A program made the position numbers and the translations under genes. The notes under the pieces were generated by a model that saw only the letters and a list, made by a program, of their open reading frames with translations, did not search any database and was not told the origin of the DNA. Of a stretch of DNA of 64,000 nt, positions 54,756 to 63,467 are shown one piece after another. How positions within the stretch are numbered: the first letter of the stretch is position 1; each line of letters starts with the position of its first letter. Source of the DNA: Segatella hominis (GTDB lineage: Bacteria; Bacteroidota; Bacteroidia; Bacteroidales; Bacteroidaceae); NCBI RefSeq assembly GCF_004535825.1, contig NZ_SGVY01000011.1, positions 1-64,000 on the forward strand, read 5' to 3'.

Positions 54756-55718
54756 ATGAAGAAGGTATTATTATCATTTGCAATGTTGCTCGTTGCTGGT
54801 GCTGGTTTTGCACAGTGCTGCAAGAGTGCTTATGAAGTGAAGGCAGAAAATGCTTACACTAATTACAATGTTCGTTATGCAAGCAACCCAATGGATGCAA
54901 AGCATTACACAACAGACCGTCTTCGTGGTGAATATGCCATTGAGAAGGTTTTTGCTCCAGGTGAGGTAAACTGGACTTACACAATGTTTGACCGTTTTCT
55001 GATTGGTGGTGCGCAGCCAACAACAGCTCCTTTGAAGTTGACTTCTATCGCTCCTCTTTATACAGACAAGCCAAACGATCAGAAGAACCTGCTCGATAAC
55101 CGTGAGTTGGGTATCATCAATATCGGTGGTGAGGGTACTGTTACTGTAGATGGCAAGAAATATACGCTCGGTTTCCAGGAGGCTCTCTATGTAGGTCGTG
55201 GCGCCAAGAATATTGAAGTAGCCAGCAAGGATGCCAATAAGCCAGCTAAGTTCTATATGAACAGTGCTTGCGCACATCAGACCTTCCCTACTAAGAAGGT
55301 AACATTGAAGGATGCTAACAACATCAAGGCAGGTAGCTTGAAGGAAAGTAATGACCGCGTTATCCATCAGTTGATTATCGATGGTGTTGCTGGTGTACGT
55401 ACATGCCAGTTGCAGATGGGTGTAACTGAGTTGAAAGAGGGTTCTGTATGGAACACCATGCCAGCTCATACTCACCTCCGTCGTATGGAGACATATCTCT
55501 ATTACAATGTGCCAGAGGGTCAGAAGATTCTCCATGTAATGGGTGAACCACAGGAGACTCGTCCTATCTGGTTGAACAACGAGCAGGCTGTGATTGCGCC
55601 AGAGTGGTCTATTCACTGCGCAGCTGGTACAAGCAACTATACCTTTATCTGGGGTATGGCTGGTGAGAACCTGATCTATAATGATATGCAGGTAGTTAAA
55701 ATTCCTGAGATGAAATAA
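54756..55718 (+). CDS. kduI: 5-dehydro-4-deoxy-D-glucuronate isomerase KduI with signal peptide
   Basis: KduI converts 4-deoxy-L-threo-5-hexosulose uronate (from unsaturated pectin or glycosaminoglycan units) to 2,5-diketo-3-deoxygluconate. Cupin metal ligands are in [17 protein letters not shown] (His-x-His and Glu) and [17 protein letters not shown]-type strands and [14 protein letters not shown] are family typical. At 320 residues it is about 40 longer than usual. The extra N-terminus is a clear signal peptide ([19 protein letters not shown]), so the enzyme should act in the periplasm. That is odd for a normally cytoplasmic enzyme. Confidence 0.92.
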   Translation: MKKVLLSFAMLLVAGAGFAQCCKSAYEVKAENAYTNYNVRYASNPMDAKHYTTDRLRGEYAIEKVFAPGEVNWTYTMFDRFLIGGAQPTTAPLKLTSIAPLYTDKPNDQKNLLDNRELGIINIGGEGTVTVDGKKYTLGFQEALYVGRGAKNIEVASKDANKPAKFYMNSACAHQTFPTKKVTLKDANNIKAGSLKESNDRVIHQLIIDGVAGVRTCQLQMGVTELKEGSVWNTMPAHTHLRRMETYLYYNVPEGQKILHVMGEPQETRPIWLNNEQAVIAPEWSIHCAAGTSNYTFIWGMAGENLIYNDMQVVKIPEMK

Positions 55719-55810
55719 TATGAAAATAATCCTCTTGTGGGCATCATTTGTCCACAAGAGATTTTTCGTTCTCATTTAAATGCTAATTTTAAACAGACTC
55801 TATAATAAGT

Positions 55811-57274
55811 ATGAACGCTATTAAAACAAGTAAGATGTCCAACTTCCGCTGGGTCATCTGTGCGTTGCTTTTCTTGGCAACTACCGTGAATTACATGGAC
55901 CGTCAGGTCTTGTCATTAACATGGAAAGATTTTATCGCTCCAGAGTTCCACTGGACTGATGATGACTATGGTACGATTACCGGTCTCTTCTCCATTTTCT
56001 ATGCCATTGCAAATCTTTTTGCAGGTAAGTTTGTGGATTGGATGGGTACTAAGAAAGGTTACCTCATCGCCATCTTCGTATGGTCAGCAGGTGCTGTGAT
56101 GCATGCAGGTTGCGGTTGGGTAGCTATGCAGGTAGAAGGCTATGATTCTATTGAAGCTTTGCGCCTGGTTCAGGCTGGTAGTGATGCAGCAGTTGCTATT
56201 GCCACTATCAGTGTATGGCTTTTCCTTTCCTGCCGTTTGATTCTTGCCGTTGGTGAGGCTGGTAACTTCCCTGCAGCTATCAAGGTAACAGCAGAGTATT
56301 TTCCAAAGAAGGACCGTGCTTTCTCTACAGCCATTTTCAATAGTGGTGCTTCTGTAGGTGCATTGGCAGCTCCAGCTACTATTCCTCTCTTGGCTCGCGC
56401 CATGGGTTGGGAGTGGGCTTTCATCATTATCGGTGTGCTCGGTTATGTCTGGATGGGTCTTTGGGTATGGCTTTATGACAAACCTGCCAAGAGCAAGTAT
56501 GTCAATCACTCAGAGCTTACTTATATCAATCAGGATGAGGAAGCTGAGCAGGTTGAGGCTGAAAAGACTGCAGATAATGAGGAAGAAGAGAAGACTATCG
56601 GTTTCTTGAAGTGCTTTACCTTCCGTCAGACTTGGTCTTTTATCACAGGTAAGTTCTTGACTGATGGTGTATGGTGGTTCTTCCTTTTCTGGGCTCCAGC
56701 TTATTTCTCAGATCAGTATGGTTATTCTTCTGACTCAAGCATGGGTATTGCTTTGATTTTCACCCTTTATGCGATTGTTACCATCTTGAGTATCGGTGGT
56801 GGTTATCTGCCAACTTACTTTGTTGATAAGAAGGGTATGAATCCTTATATCGGCCGTATGCGTGCGATGTTGATCTTTGCATGTTTCCCATTGTTGGGTC
56901 TGATAGCACAGCCTATGGGTGAGTATAGTGCATGGTGGCCTGCTATCATTATCGGTCTTTTAGGTGCTGGTCATCAGGCATGGTCTGCCAACCTTTATTC
57001 AACCATTGGTGATATGTTCCCAAAATCTACCGTTGCAACGATCACTGGTATTGGTGCTATGGCAGGTGGTGTAGGTTCTTTCCTCATCAATAAGGGTTCC
57101 GGTATGCTCTTTACCTATGCAGAAGGTCAGGGTGCTGCCTTTACTTTCATGGGCTTTGATGGCAAGCCGGCTGGTTATATGATTATCTTCTGCATCTGTG
57201 CAGTGGCTTATCTCGTTGGTTGGTGTATCATGAAGGCATTGGTACCAAAGTACAAGCCAATCGTCGTTGACTAA
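55811..57274 (+). CDS. MFS transporter, hexuronate (ExuT/ACS) type
   Basis: This 487-residue protein has twelve expected helices in two halves. NYMDRQVLSLTWKDF near helix 1 and the GEAGNFPAAIKVTAEYFPKKDRA segment after helix 4 are hallmarks of the anion:cation symporter (ACS) family that includes ExuT and the galactonate carriers. An acidic linker (EEAEQVEAEKTADNEEEEK) lies in the central cytoplasmic loop. The context with kduI points to uptake of a hexuronate across the inner membrane. 93 bp after kduI. Confidence 0.88.
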   Translation: MNAIKTSKMSNFRWVICALLFLATTVNYMDRQVLSLTWKDFIAPEFHWTDDDYGTITGLFSIFYAIANLFAGKFVDWMGTKKGYLIAIFVWSAGAVMHAGCGWVAMQVEGYDSIEALRLVQAGSDAAVAIATISVWLFLSCRLILAVGEAGNFPAAIKVTAEYFPKKDRAFSTAIFNSGASVGALAAPATIPLLARAMGWEWAFIIIGVLGYVWMGLWVWLYDKPAKSKYVNHSELTYINQDEEAEQVEAEKTADNEEEEKTIGFLKCFTFRQTWSFITGKFLTDGVWWFFLFWAPAYFSDQYGYSSDSSMGIALIFTLYAIVTILSIGGGYLPTYFVDKKGMNPYIGRMRAMLIFACFPLLGLIAQPMGEYSAWWPAIIIGLLGAGHQAWSANLYSTIGDMFPKSTVATITGIGAMAGGVGSFLINKGSGMLFTYAEGQGAAFTFMGFDGKPAGYMIIFCICAVAYLVGWCIMKALVPKYKPIVVD

Positions 57275-57302
57275 TTAGAGAAAGATATCAAGTAAAAATA
57301 AT

Positions 57303-57343
57303 AATCCCTGCTAAGGAAATGATTTTTCCTTAACAGGGATTTC
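57303..57343 (+). terminator. Terminator of the uronate operon
   Basis: AATCCCTGCTAAGGAAA pairs with TTTCCTTAACAGGGATT with one mismatch. It lies about 30 bp after the MFS gene. Confidence 0.8.
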
Positions 57344-57407
57344 TGTTTATGGGTTAAAATCATGCTCTGCTTAAAGGGGATATTTCTTCCGCTTGGGCAG
57401 GCATTTT

Positions 57408-57463
57408 TTTTTTGCGTGGGCAAGGACGAATTTTTCCCTGCCTACGCAAAAATGAAAGTGGGT
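57408..57463. repeat. Dispersed palindromic element, copy 2
   Basis: TTTTTGCGTGGGCAAGG (57408-57424) pairs with CCCTGCCTACGCAAAAA (57436-57452) around a loop with GAATTTTTCC, followed by AAAAATGAAAGTGGGT. It matches the element at 14839-14888 in loop and flank. The remaining bases of the gap to 57524 show no gene. Confidence 0.65.
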
Positions 57464-57524
57464 GTCTGTCTTTTTTCTCATGAAGACAGGCAACATCTTG
57501 CGAATTATGAGCCGAGTGTGGCTT

Positions 57525-58265
57525 TTATTTTACAAAACCTTGCTGCTTGAGCGCATCCATAAAACCAATGCTCATGGCCTCACAATCTTTTTTCGTATAA
57601 CGGATGTCTGTGAAAACCTGGGCGAGGGTTTCTACGTTGTTGATTCTTACAAATTCCTTGTTTTCTTCCAAGGATTCCTTTTCTGCATAGAAATCATCTA
57701 TCTTCTCTGGGGTATAATCGCTGTATGATTCCTGATGAATGATACTACGCAATGGGAGTCTATCGCTCTTGGCAGGATGCTCGTCAGGCCATCCCAAGGT
57801 AATGGTGGCTACTGGCATTACGAGCTTTGGTAATTTCAAGGTGTCGATAATCATCTTAGGCATATAGATAGTTGTGCCCAAGAAACAGGTGCCTAATCCT
57901 TCTTCTTCGGCTAAGTTACAGAATGTTTGTGTGAAAAGCAAAGCATCTGTAGCCGCATTCATGAATGATAGGATATTGTCATAACCAGGGGTGCCCTTGC
58001 GGTTCTCTGCCCAGATGGTTGTACGTCGGTAATCTGCGCAGATGGTAAGTACAACAGATGCATCTGTCACCATAGGTTGGTTGAAATGTGCTGGAGCAAG
58101 TGCTTTTTTACCTTCTTCACTTCTGGTAACGACGACACTATAGAGCTGGAGATTGCCCATCGTAGGGGTACGCTCTGCTTCTTCTATCAGCCGATTCAGT
58201 AATTCATCGCTTACTTCACGGTTGGAATATTTGCGAATGGTTGTTCTGTTTTTAATTGATTCCAT
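57525..58265 (-). CDS. Nitroreductase-family flavoprotein
   Basis: This 246-residue protein has the NfsA/NfnB fold: IKNRTTIRKYSNREV (FMN phosphate-binding Arg/Ser), RTPTMGNLQLYSVVV, FCNLAEEEGLGTCFLGT and PVATITLGWPDE. Such enzymes reduce nitro compounds, quinones or flavins with NAD(P)H. The physiological substrate cannot be told. A Lys/Glu-rich C-terminal part follows the core. The single-gene unit has TACCTTTG at 58322-58315 (minus strand) as -7 element. Confidence 0.88.
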   Translation of the reverse strand: MESIKNRTTIRKYSNREVSDELLNRLIEEAERTPTMGNLQLYSVVVTRSEEGKKALAPAHFNQPMVTDASVVLTICADYRRTTIWAENRKGTPGYDNILSFMNAATDALLFTQTFCNLAEEEGLGTCFLGTTIYMPKMIIDTLKLPKLVMPVATITLGWPDEHPAKSDRLPLRSIIHQESYSDYTPEKIDDFYAEKESLEENKEFVRINNVETLAQVFTDIRYTKKDCEAMSIGFMDALKQQGFVK

Positions 58266-58314
58266 ATTCTTTATTTTTGATGTTTCTTGATATCGTTTTC
58301 TCCTTATTCTATTG

Positions 58315-58322
58315 CAAAGGTA
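58315..58322 (-). promoter_or_regulatory. -7 element of the nitroreductase promoter
   Basis: TACCTTTG on the minus strand, followed by a CAATAGAATAAGGAG-containing leader of about 45 nt. Confidence 0.6.
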
Positions 58323-58383
58323 AATAAAGTTTTCTAAAAAGTGGCATATACTGCTATCTTTTTAAGAAATATCTCCAAAAACC

Positions 58384-58415
58384 TTTCATCATTTAGAATA
58401 AAAAGTTTAATTTTG
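58384..58415 (+). promoter_or_regulatory. Promoter of the NrdJ-like/folB pair
   Basis: TTTC (58384-58387), a 20-bp spacer and TAATTTTG (58408-58415) followed by CA fit the consensus; the start would be near 58422, just before the ATG at 58439. Confidence 0.65.
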
Positions 58416-58438
58416 CACCAAATTATTAAACGTTTAAT

Positions 58439-59116
58439 ATGATTGATACAGAAAATATGACTTTTGAAGAGGCTCGTCTTGCACTCGTGGATGATTTGAA
58501 GAGTAGTTTGGAGAACCTGCGCAACCGTTTTGCAGACCAGCAAGTTGATTGGGGTAAGCTGCAAGACAGTTTGCATAAGGTAGTCGGAGATTCTGTCAAT
58601 ATTCGGAATATGCAACCGGATGTGGTTGAGGTGCGACCAAGAGAATTGGAATGTGATGTTGTCCGTTTCCAGAATAATAAGGAGAAATGGGTGGCATTGG
58701 TGGGTTTGCTTAATGGTCATCCTTACGAGATATTCACTGGTTTGCAAGATGATGAGGAAGGCATCATGTTACCAAAATCTGTCACCAAAGGTAAAATCGT
58801 GAAGACAGTTCTCAGTGAGGGAGCCAAGAGATATGATTTTCAGTTTGTCAACAAGCGTGGTTATAAGATAACCGTGGAGGGATTGAGCGAAAAGTTTAAT
58901 CCGGAGTATTGGAATTATGCCAAGTTGATTTCAGGTGTGTTGCGCTATCGTATGCCTATCAAGCATGTTATCAAACTGGTTAGTCAGTTGCAGCTCACTT
59001 CTGAGAGTATCAATACCTGGAAGGTGGGTGTAGAACGTGCCTTGAAAAATTACTTGAAGGATGATGAACTGCTAACTTCTTGTAGTGATGAACAGCATGA
59101 TGGAGGAGAACAATGA
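58439..59116 (+). CDS. Stand-alone C-terminal domain of class II ribonucleotide reductase (NrdJ-like)
   Basis: This 225-residue protein has residues about 65-210 (RPRELECDVVRFQNNKEKWVALVGL, PYEIFTGLQDDEEGIMLPK, RYDFQFVNKRGYKITVEGLS, LISGVLRYRMPIKHVIKLVSQLQLTSESINTWKVGVERALK) that follow, as I recall them, the domain near the C-terminus of long adenosylcobalamin-dependent reductases of Bacteroidota. The barrel, active-site cysteines and terminal zinc-binding cysteine cluster are absent; the tail is instead acidic with a single Cys. It may be an accessory or regulatory subunit, or a freed domain. It overlaps folB by 4 bp. Confidence 0.7.
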   Translation: MIDTENMTFEEARLALVDDLKSSLENLRNRFADQQVDWGKLQDSLHKVVGDSVNIRNMQPDVVEVRPRELECDVVRFQNNKEKWVALVGLLNGHPYEIFTGLQDDEEGIMLPKSVTKGKIVKTVLSEGAKRYDFQFVNKRGYKITVEGLSEKFNPEYWNYAKLISGVLRYRMPIKHVIKLVSQLQLTSESINTWKVGVERALKNYLKDDELLTSCSDEQHDGGEQ

Positions 59117-59496
59117 TGAATTTACGTCAGAGCTATATCCTTTTGCAAGACTTGAAGTTTCATGCCTTTCATGGTGTTTTGCCACAGGAAAAAAAAACGG
59201 GTAATGATTATCTTGTAAGTTTACGTATCAAATATGATGTTACGAATGCATTGACGAGTGATGATGTCAATGATACCTTGAACTATGCAGAGGTTTATCA
59301 GTTGGTTTCCCAGGAGATGTCTGTTCCTTCTCAATTGATAGAAAGAGTAGGAGGCAGAATTGGTGATCGTCTTTTTCGCCGTTTCCCAACTATAGAAGAA
59401 ATTCATCTGAAAATCATCAAGCAGAATCCACCTATGGGAGCCGATTGTGAAGGAGCTGGTGTGGAATTTCTGTTTGAGCGTTCACTTAATAAATAA
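59113..59496 (+). CDS. folB: Dihydroneopterin aldolase FolB
   Basis: FolB cleaves dihydroneopterin to 6-hydroxymethyl-dihydropterin and glycolaldehyde. LKFHAFHGVLPQEKKTGNDYLVSL, NYAEVYQLV, LIERVGGRIGDRLF and the closing KIIKQNPPMG match the family (Glu in the HGVLPQE block). Length 127 residues. Its start overlaps the NrdJ-like stop, coupling folate and nucleotide genes. Confidence 0.95.
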   Translation: MMNLRQSYILLQDLKFHAFHGVLPQEKKTGNDYLVSLRIKYDVTNALTSDDVNDTLNYAEVYQLVSQEMSVPSQLIERVGGRIGDRLFRRFPTIEEIHLKIIKQNPPMGADCEGAGVEFLFERSLNK

Positions 59497-59514
59497 TAAA
59501 ACTTTGTTGCATAT

Positions 59515-59546
59515 TTTGGTTTTCTGCCATTAAATGCTTAATTTTG
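59515..59546 (+). promoter_or_regulatory. Promoter of the amidase-MCE pair
   Basis: TTTG (59515-59518), a 20-bp spacer and TAATTTTG (59539-59546) match the consensus, with the ATG at 59566. Confidence 0.8.
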
Positions 59547-59565
59547 CACAATCATAATAAATAGT

Positions 59566-60741
59566 ATGTTGAAGAAGATCGTTCTTTTGCTGGTTGTATT
59601 CTTTATGTTGGTGGCATATTCTTTTGCTGCCAATGATAGATTTACGCTTGTTATTGACCCTGGTCATGGTGGTCATGATGCAGGTGCCATGGGTGCCAGA
59701 TCCAAAGAAAAAGATATAAACCTACGGGTGGCATTGGCTTTTGGTAAGTATGTAGAACGTAATATGCCAGATGTGCGTGTCATTTATACCCGAAAGACTG
59801 ATGTGTTCATTCCGTTGAAGGAAAGAGCAAATATTGCCAATAAGGCTGGTGCTGACCTGTTTATTTCAGTTCATACCAATGCCTTGCCTGGTGGTAAGAT
59901 AGCCAGAGGTTTTGAAACCTATTCCTTGGGTATGCACCGTGCCAAGGATAATCTGGATGTGGCTATGCGAGAGAACTCTGTCATCTCCATGGAGAAGGGA
60001 TATCAGCAGACTTATCAGGGATTTGACCCGAAGTCTTCTGAAAGCTATATTATCTTTGAATTCATTCAAGGTAAGAATATGGAGCGCAGTGTTGAGATTG
60101 CCCGCTCCATTCAAAAGTGTGTTTGCAACGAGGCCAACCGCCCGAATAAAGGAGTTCACCAAGCAGGATTCCTGGTTCTTCGCGAGACCTCTATGCCAAG
60201 CTGTTTGATAGAGTTAGGCTTTATCACCACCCCTGATGAGGAGGAACTGCTCAACAATGAATCGCGCGTGGATGATGTGGCTAAGGCTATCTTCCACGGT
60301 TTCGAACAATATAAGAACAAGTATGATAGAAGAGTTTCTGTGCCTTATCGTGCGGCATCATCTGCAGACGACAGTGAAATGCCAAAGATTGTGCCAGATA
60401 CCTATCAGCGCGAGGAAACCAAGCGACAATCGCAGGCAAGGGATACTTCCGTTGGAGAGAAAGACGCTCATGCCCCAATCTTCAAAGTACAGATTTTAGT
60501 GAGCAACTGTGTGCTTCGAGCAGGTGATGCGCATTTCAAAGGAGAAACAGGTTATGCAAGTTATCAGGAGGGTGGTATGGTGAAATACACGATGGGCTCT
60601 TCTGCTAATTATAATGAGATCTTCCGACTTCGTAAATCCTTGTTGGATAAGTTTCCTGAGGCATTTATCATCGCCTTTAAGGATGGACAGAAGTACGATG
60701 TGAATCAGGCAATTCGAGAATTTAAACAGAATAAAAAATAA
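59566..60741 (+). CDS. N-acetylmuramoyl-L-alanine amidase with SPOR-like domain
   Basis: Amidase_3 enzyme that cuts the stem peptide from peptidoglycan during cell separation. Signal peptide to about residue 21 (YSFAAN). The zinc ligands are seen: His in IDPGHGGHDAG, Glu in GARSKEKDIN, His in SVHTNA, and the late Glu in CLIELGFITTPDEE. A linker rich in Ser/Arg/Gln (about 260-300) leads to a C-terminal SPOR-like domain (IFKVQILVSNCVLR, FRLRKSLLDKFPEAFIIAFKDG). SPOR domains bind denuded glycan at septa. Six bp before the MCE gene. Confidence 0.94.
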   Translation: MLKKIVLLLVVFFMLVAYSFAANDRFTLVIDPGHGGHDAGAMGARSKEKDINLRVALAFGKYVERNMPDVRVIYTRKTDVFIPLKERANIANKAGADLFISVHTNALPGGKIARGFETYSLGMHRAKDNLDVAMRENSVISMEKGYQQTYQGFDPKSSESYIIFEFIQGKNMERSVEIARSIQKCVCNEANRPNKGVHQAGFLVLRETSMPSCLIELGFITTPDEEELLNNESRVDDVAKAIFHGFEQYKNKYDRRVSVPYRAASSADDSEMPKIVPDTYQREETKRQSQARDTSVGEKDAHAPIFKVQILVSNCVLRAGDAHFKGETGYASYQEGGMVKYTMGSSANYNEIFRLRKSLLDKFPEAFIIAFKDGQKYDVNQAIREFKQNKK

Positions 60742-60747
60742 AGGAGA

Positions 60748-61647
60748 ATGAAAATTACCAAGGAAATAAAAATAGCTCTTGTGGCTATTGTAGGTATTTT
60801 GATTATGTACTTCGGAATTAATTTTCTGAAGGGAATCAATCTGTTTTCTTCCAATAACTATTATTATATGACGTTTTCCGACATCCAGGGACTGGGTGCT
60901 TCAACGCCAATTTATGCTGATGGTTATAAGGTAGGAACTGTTGATGCTGTGGATTTTGACTATACTCAGTCTGGGCCTATCAAGGTAAAGGCTGATATTG
61001 ATAAAAATCTGCGCATTCCAAAGGGAAGTCAGGCTGAAATTGTGAAAGACCTGATGGGTAATTTGCAAGTGAATATCTTGTTGGCTAATAATCCTCGTGA
61101 ACGTATTGAGGCTGGTGGCATTATACCTGGAGCTGTCAATGAGGGCGCTTTGGGCAAGGTCTCGGCTATGGTTCCTACTATCGAGAAGATGCTCCCTAAA
61201 CTGGATTCTATCTTGGGTAGCTTGAATGCGCTCTTGGCAGATCCTGCATTGGCTGCTTCTTTGCATAATGTGCAAACCATTACGGGCAATCTTACGGTTT
61301 CTACCCGTGAGTTGAATACGTTGATGGCAGGTCTCAACAAGCAGGTTCCTGGTATGATCAATCGTGCCAATGGCGTTTTGGATAATACGAATAAGCTGAC
61401 TTCCAATCTGGCATCTTTGGATGTACAGGGTACGCTGGATCGTGTCAACAAGACATTGGAGAATACACAGGCATTTACTGAAAAGTTGAACAGCAACAAG
61501 GGTACTCTCGGCTTGTTGATGAATGATACCCAACTTTATGATAATATGAATTCGACCATGCGCCATGCTGATTCTTTAGTTATCGATTTGAAACAGCATC
61601 CTAAGCGCTATGTTCACTTCTCTGTTTTTGGTAAAAAAGACAAGTAA
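60748..61647 (+). CDS. MlaD/MCE-domain lipid transport protein
   Basis: This 299-residue protein has an N-terminal transmembrane helix (about 7-25), one MCE domain (about 35-120: YYYMTFSDIQGLGASTPIYADGYKVGTVDAVDF) and a long helical C-terminus with heptad-like hydrophobics (about 150-285). MCE proteins form rings that carry phospholipids between the membranes. The matching MlaE/MlaF genes are not adjacent, which is common in Bacteroidota where amidase and mlaD pair. Role in lipid trafficking is family knowledge. Confidence 0.92.
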   Translation: MKITKEIKIALVAIVGILIMYFGINFLKGINLFSSNNYYYMTFSDIQGLGASTPIYADGYKVGTVDAVDFDYTQSGPIKVKADIDKNLRIPKGSQAEIVKDLMGNLQVNILLANNPRERIEAGGIIPGAVNEGALGKVSAMVPTIEKMLPKLDSILGSLNALLADPALAASLHNVQTITGNLTVSTRELNTLMAGLNKQVPGMINRANGVLDNTNKLTSNLASLDVQGTLDRVNKTLENTQAFTEKLNSNKGTLGLLMNDTQLYDNMNSTMRHADSLVIDLKQHPKRYVHFSVFGKKDK

Positions 61648-61718
61648 TAGAGGCGAATGTCTTTAAAAAGCCGCCTGTGCTTAAATAAAAATAGTCTAAA
61701 TAAGTGGATACAATGTTT

Positions 61719-61772
61719 CACGCCCTCGAAATAACTTTCGAACTGATTGTTTGTGAGTTATTTCGAGGGTGT
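61719..61772 (+). terminator. Terminator after the MCE gene
   Basis: CACGCCCTCGAAATAACT pairs with AGTTATTTCGAGGGTGT around a 19-base loop, about 70 bp after the stop; a T-rich run follows. Confidence 0.7.
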
Positions 61773-61875
61773 TACGATTTTGTTTCACTCTTTTTCTATT
61801 CTTTTCTTTGAAAAGCTTCTAAGTTATTCTACATCAGATAGTTAACCCTAAAAATAGGTCAAAGAACTGAAAATT

Positions 61876-61884
61876 GTGGATAAC
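61876..61884. promoter_or_regulatory. DnaA box upstream of dnaA
   Basis: TGTGGATAA is the exact complement of the consensus DnaA box TTATCCACA. It is followed by about 60 bases that are nearly all A/T, up to the dnaA promoter. I found no second perfect box in the gap 61648-62048, so it is probably autoregulation or part of an origin. Confidence 0.65.
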
Positions 61885-61947
61885 TTAATTAAGTGTCTGA
61901 TAATTAAGAGGTTATAAGACTATATTAAAATAAATTAAATTATCAGA

Positions 61948-61979
61948 TTTGGTGGTCTGCGTTTTATTTTATAATTTTG
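61948..61979 (+). promoter_or_regulatory. Promoter of dnaA
   Basis: TTTG (61948-61951), a 20-bp spacer and TAATTTTG (61972-61979) match the consensus. The start near 61986 gives a leader of about 60 nt. Confidence 0.8.
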
Positions 61980-62048
61980 CAGTGAATTTGGCGTTTTGGG
62001 GATGCCTTTCACTAATTTGAGCAATAATTTAAAGCAATTATCGATATA

Positions 62049-63467
62049 ATGTTAGCAAGTCCTAAAGCTCTTTGGGACAATTGTCTTACGCTTATCCGTC
62101 AGCATGTCTCTGAGCAACATTTCAATACGTGGTTTAAACCCATTGTTTTCGAGTCGTATAAGCCGGCTACGAAAACTTTGCTGGTTAGAGTTCCGAGTAC
62201 TTTCTTCTATGAGTATTTGGAAGCAAACTTCGTGGACTTACTGAGCAAGGTATTGCATCAGAATTTTGGTGAAGGTATTCGTCTGACTTATCGTGTTGTG
62301 GTAGTCAAGGATGCTCCTGGTGGTACTACACCTTTGCCTTTAGATCCTGATGATGCTAATGACTTGAGTCCTAAGAGTCATCAGGCTCAGGCAGGAAGCG
62401 AGACTGCTGCAGCAGGAGAATCTCAAATGGATGATATTGATACCCAACTTGATCCTAAGTTGACATTCAATAATTACATGGAGGGTGAAAGTAATAAGCT
62501 TCCACGTTCTGTGGGATTGTCTATTGCAGAACATCCTAATACAAGTCAGTTTAATCCGATGTTTATCTATGGTCCGTCTGGTAGCGGTAAGACACATTTG
62601 GTCAATGCCATTGGTGTTAAGGCTAAGCAGATGTATCCGCAAAAGCGCGTGCTCTATGTGAGTGCCCGTCTCTTTCAGACGCAATATACAGATGCTATTC
62701 TGCACAATTCAAGCAATGATTTCATCAATTTCTATCAGTCTATCGATATGCTGATCGTTGATGATATTCAGGATTGGGCAGGCAAGGCAAAGACATTGAA
62801 TACGTTTTTCCATATCTTCAATCATCTCTTCCGTAATGGTAAGCGCATCATATTGGCAAGTGACCGTCCTCCGGTAGATTTGAAAGATGTGCCAGATCGC
62901 CTTCTGACGCGTTTCTCTTGTGGTTTGGTATGTGAATTGGAAAAACCGAACGAGCAGCTCTGTGTGGATATCTTGAGTAATAAGATACGTCGTGATGGTT
63001 TGAAAATCTCCAAGGAGGTTGTTAGTTTCATTGCTCAAACCTGTAATGGTAGTGTGCGTGATTTGCAGGGTGCCATCAATGGTTTGCTGGCTTATAGCAT
63101 TGTGTATAACAGCAATATTGATATCCGCTTGGCAGAACGCGTTATCAAGAGAGCCGTGAAGGTGGATGACAAGCCTTTGACGATAGATGATATCGTAGAG
63201 AAGGTTTGTACTCATTATAATGTGACTACAGCTGCCGTGAACAGTAAGAGCCGTAAGCGTGATTATGTGGTGGCAAGACAGGTGACGATGTATCTGGCAC
63301 AGAAATATACCAAAATGCCTGCTTCACGCATAGGTAAGCTTGTAGGAAACAGAGATCATAGTACTGTGATTCACAGTTGTTCAAAAGTGGAAGAGCGATT
63401 GAAAATCGATGCAACTTTCAGCGATGAAATAATGAGTATAGAAAACTCGTTTAAGTTGAAAGCGTAA
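62049..63467 (+). CDS. dnaA: Chromosomal replication initiator DnaA
   Basis: DnaA opens the origin and loads the replicative helicase. 472 residues. Domain I begins with WDNCLTLIRQHVSEQHFNTWF, followed by a variable linker (about 100-140). Walker A is YGPSGSGKTHLVNAIG, Walker B LIVDDIQD, sensor residues lie in RFSCGLVCELEKP. The C-terminal DNA-binding signature is SRIGKLVGNRDHSTVIHSCSKVEE. Its 3' end overlaps a convergent nuclease remnant by 17 bp. Confidence 0.98.
   Translation: MLASPKALWDNCLTLIRQHVSEQHFNTWFKPIVFESYKPATKTLLVRVPSTFFYEYLEANFVDLLSKVLHQNFGEGIRLTYRVVVVKDAPGGTTPLPLDPDDANDLSPKSHQAQAGSETAAAGESQMDDIDTQLDPKLTFNNYMEGESNKLPRSVGLSIAEHPNTSQFNPMFIYGPSGSGKTHLVNAIGVKAKQMYPQKRVLYVSARLFQTQYTDAILHNSSNDFINFYQSIDMLIVDDIQDWAGKAKTLNTFFHIFNHLFRNGKRIILASDRPPVDLKDVPDRLLTRFSCGLVCELEKPNEQLCVDILSNKIRRDGLKISKEVVSFIAQTCNGSVRDLQGAINGLLAYSIVYNSNIDIRLAERVIKRAVKVDDKPLTIDDIVEKVCTHYNVTTAAVNSKSRKRDYVVARQVTMYLAQKYTKMPASRIGKLVGNRDHSTVIHSCSKVEERLKIDATFSDEIMSIENSFKLKA

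Noticed and set aside
57362-57728. Short plus-strand frames after the uronate operon
   Set aside because: They run over a palindromic repeat and the antisense of the nitroreductase gene, with no start signal or family.
61876-61884. Calling the gap before dnaA a proven origin
   Set aside because: Only one perfect DnaA box was found, and skew cannot be judged from this window.
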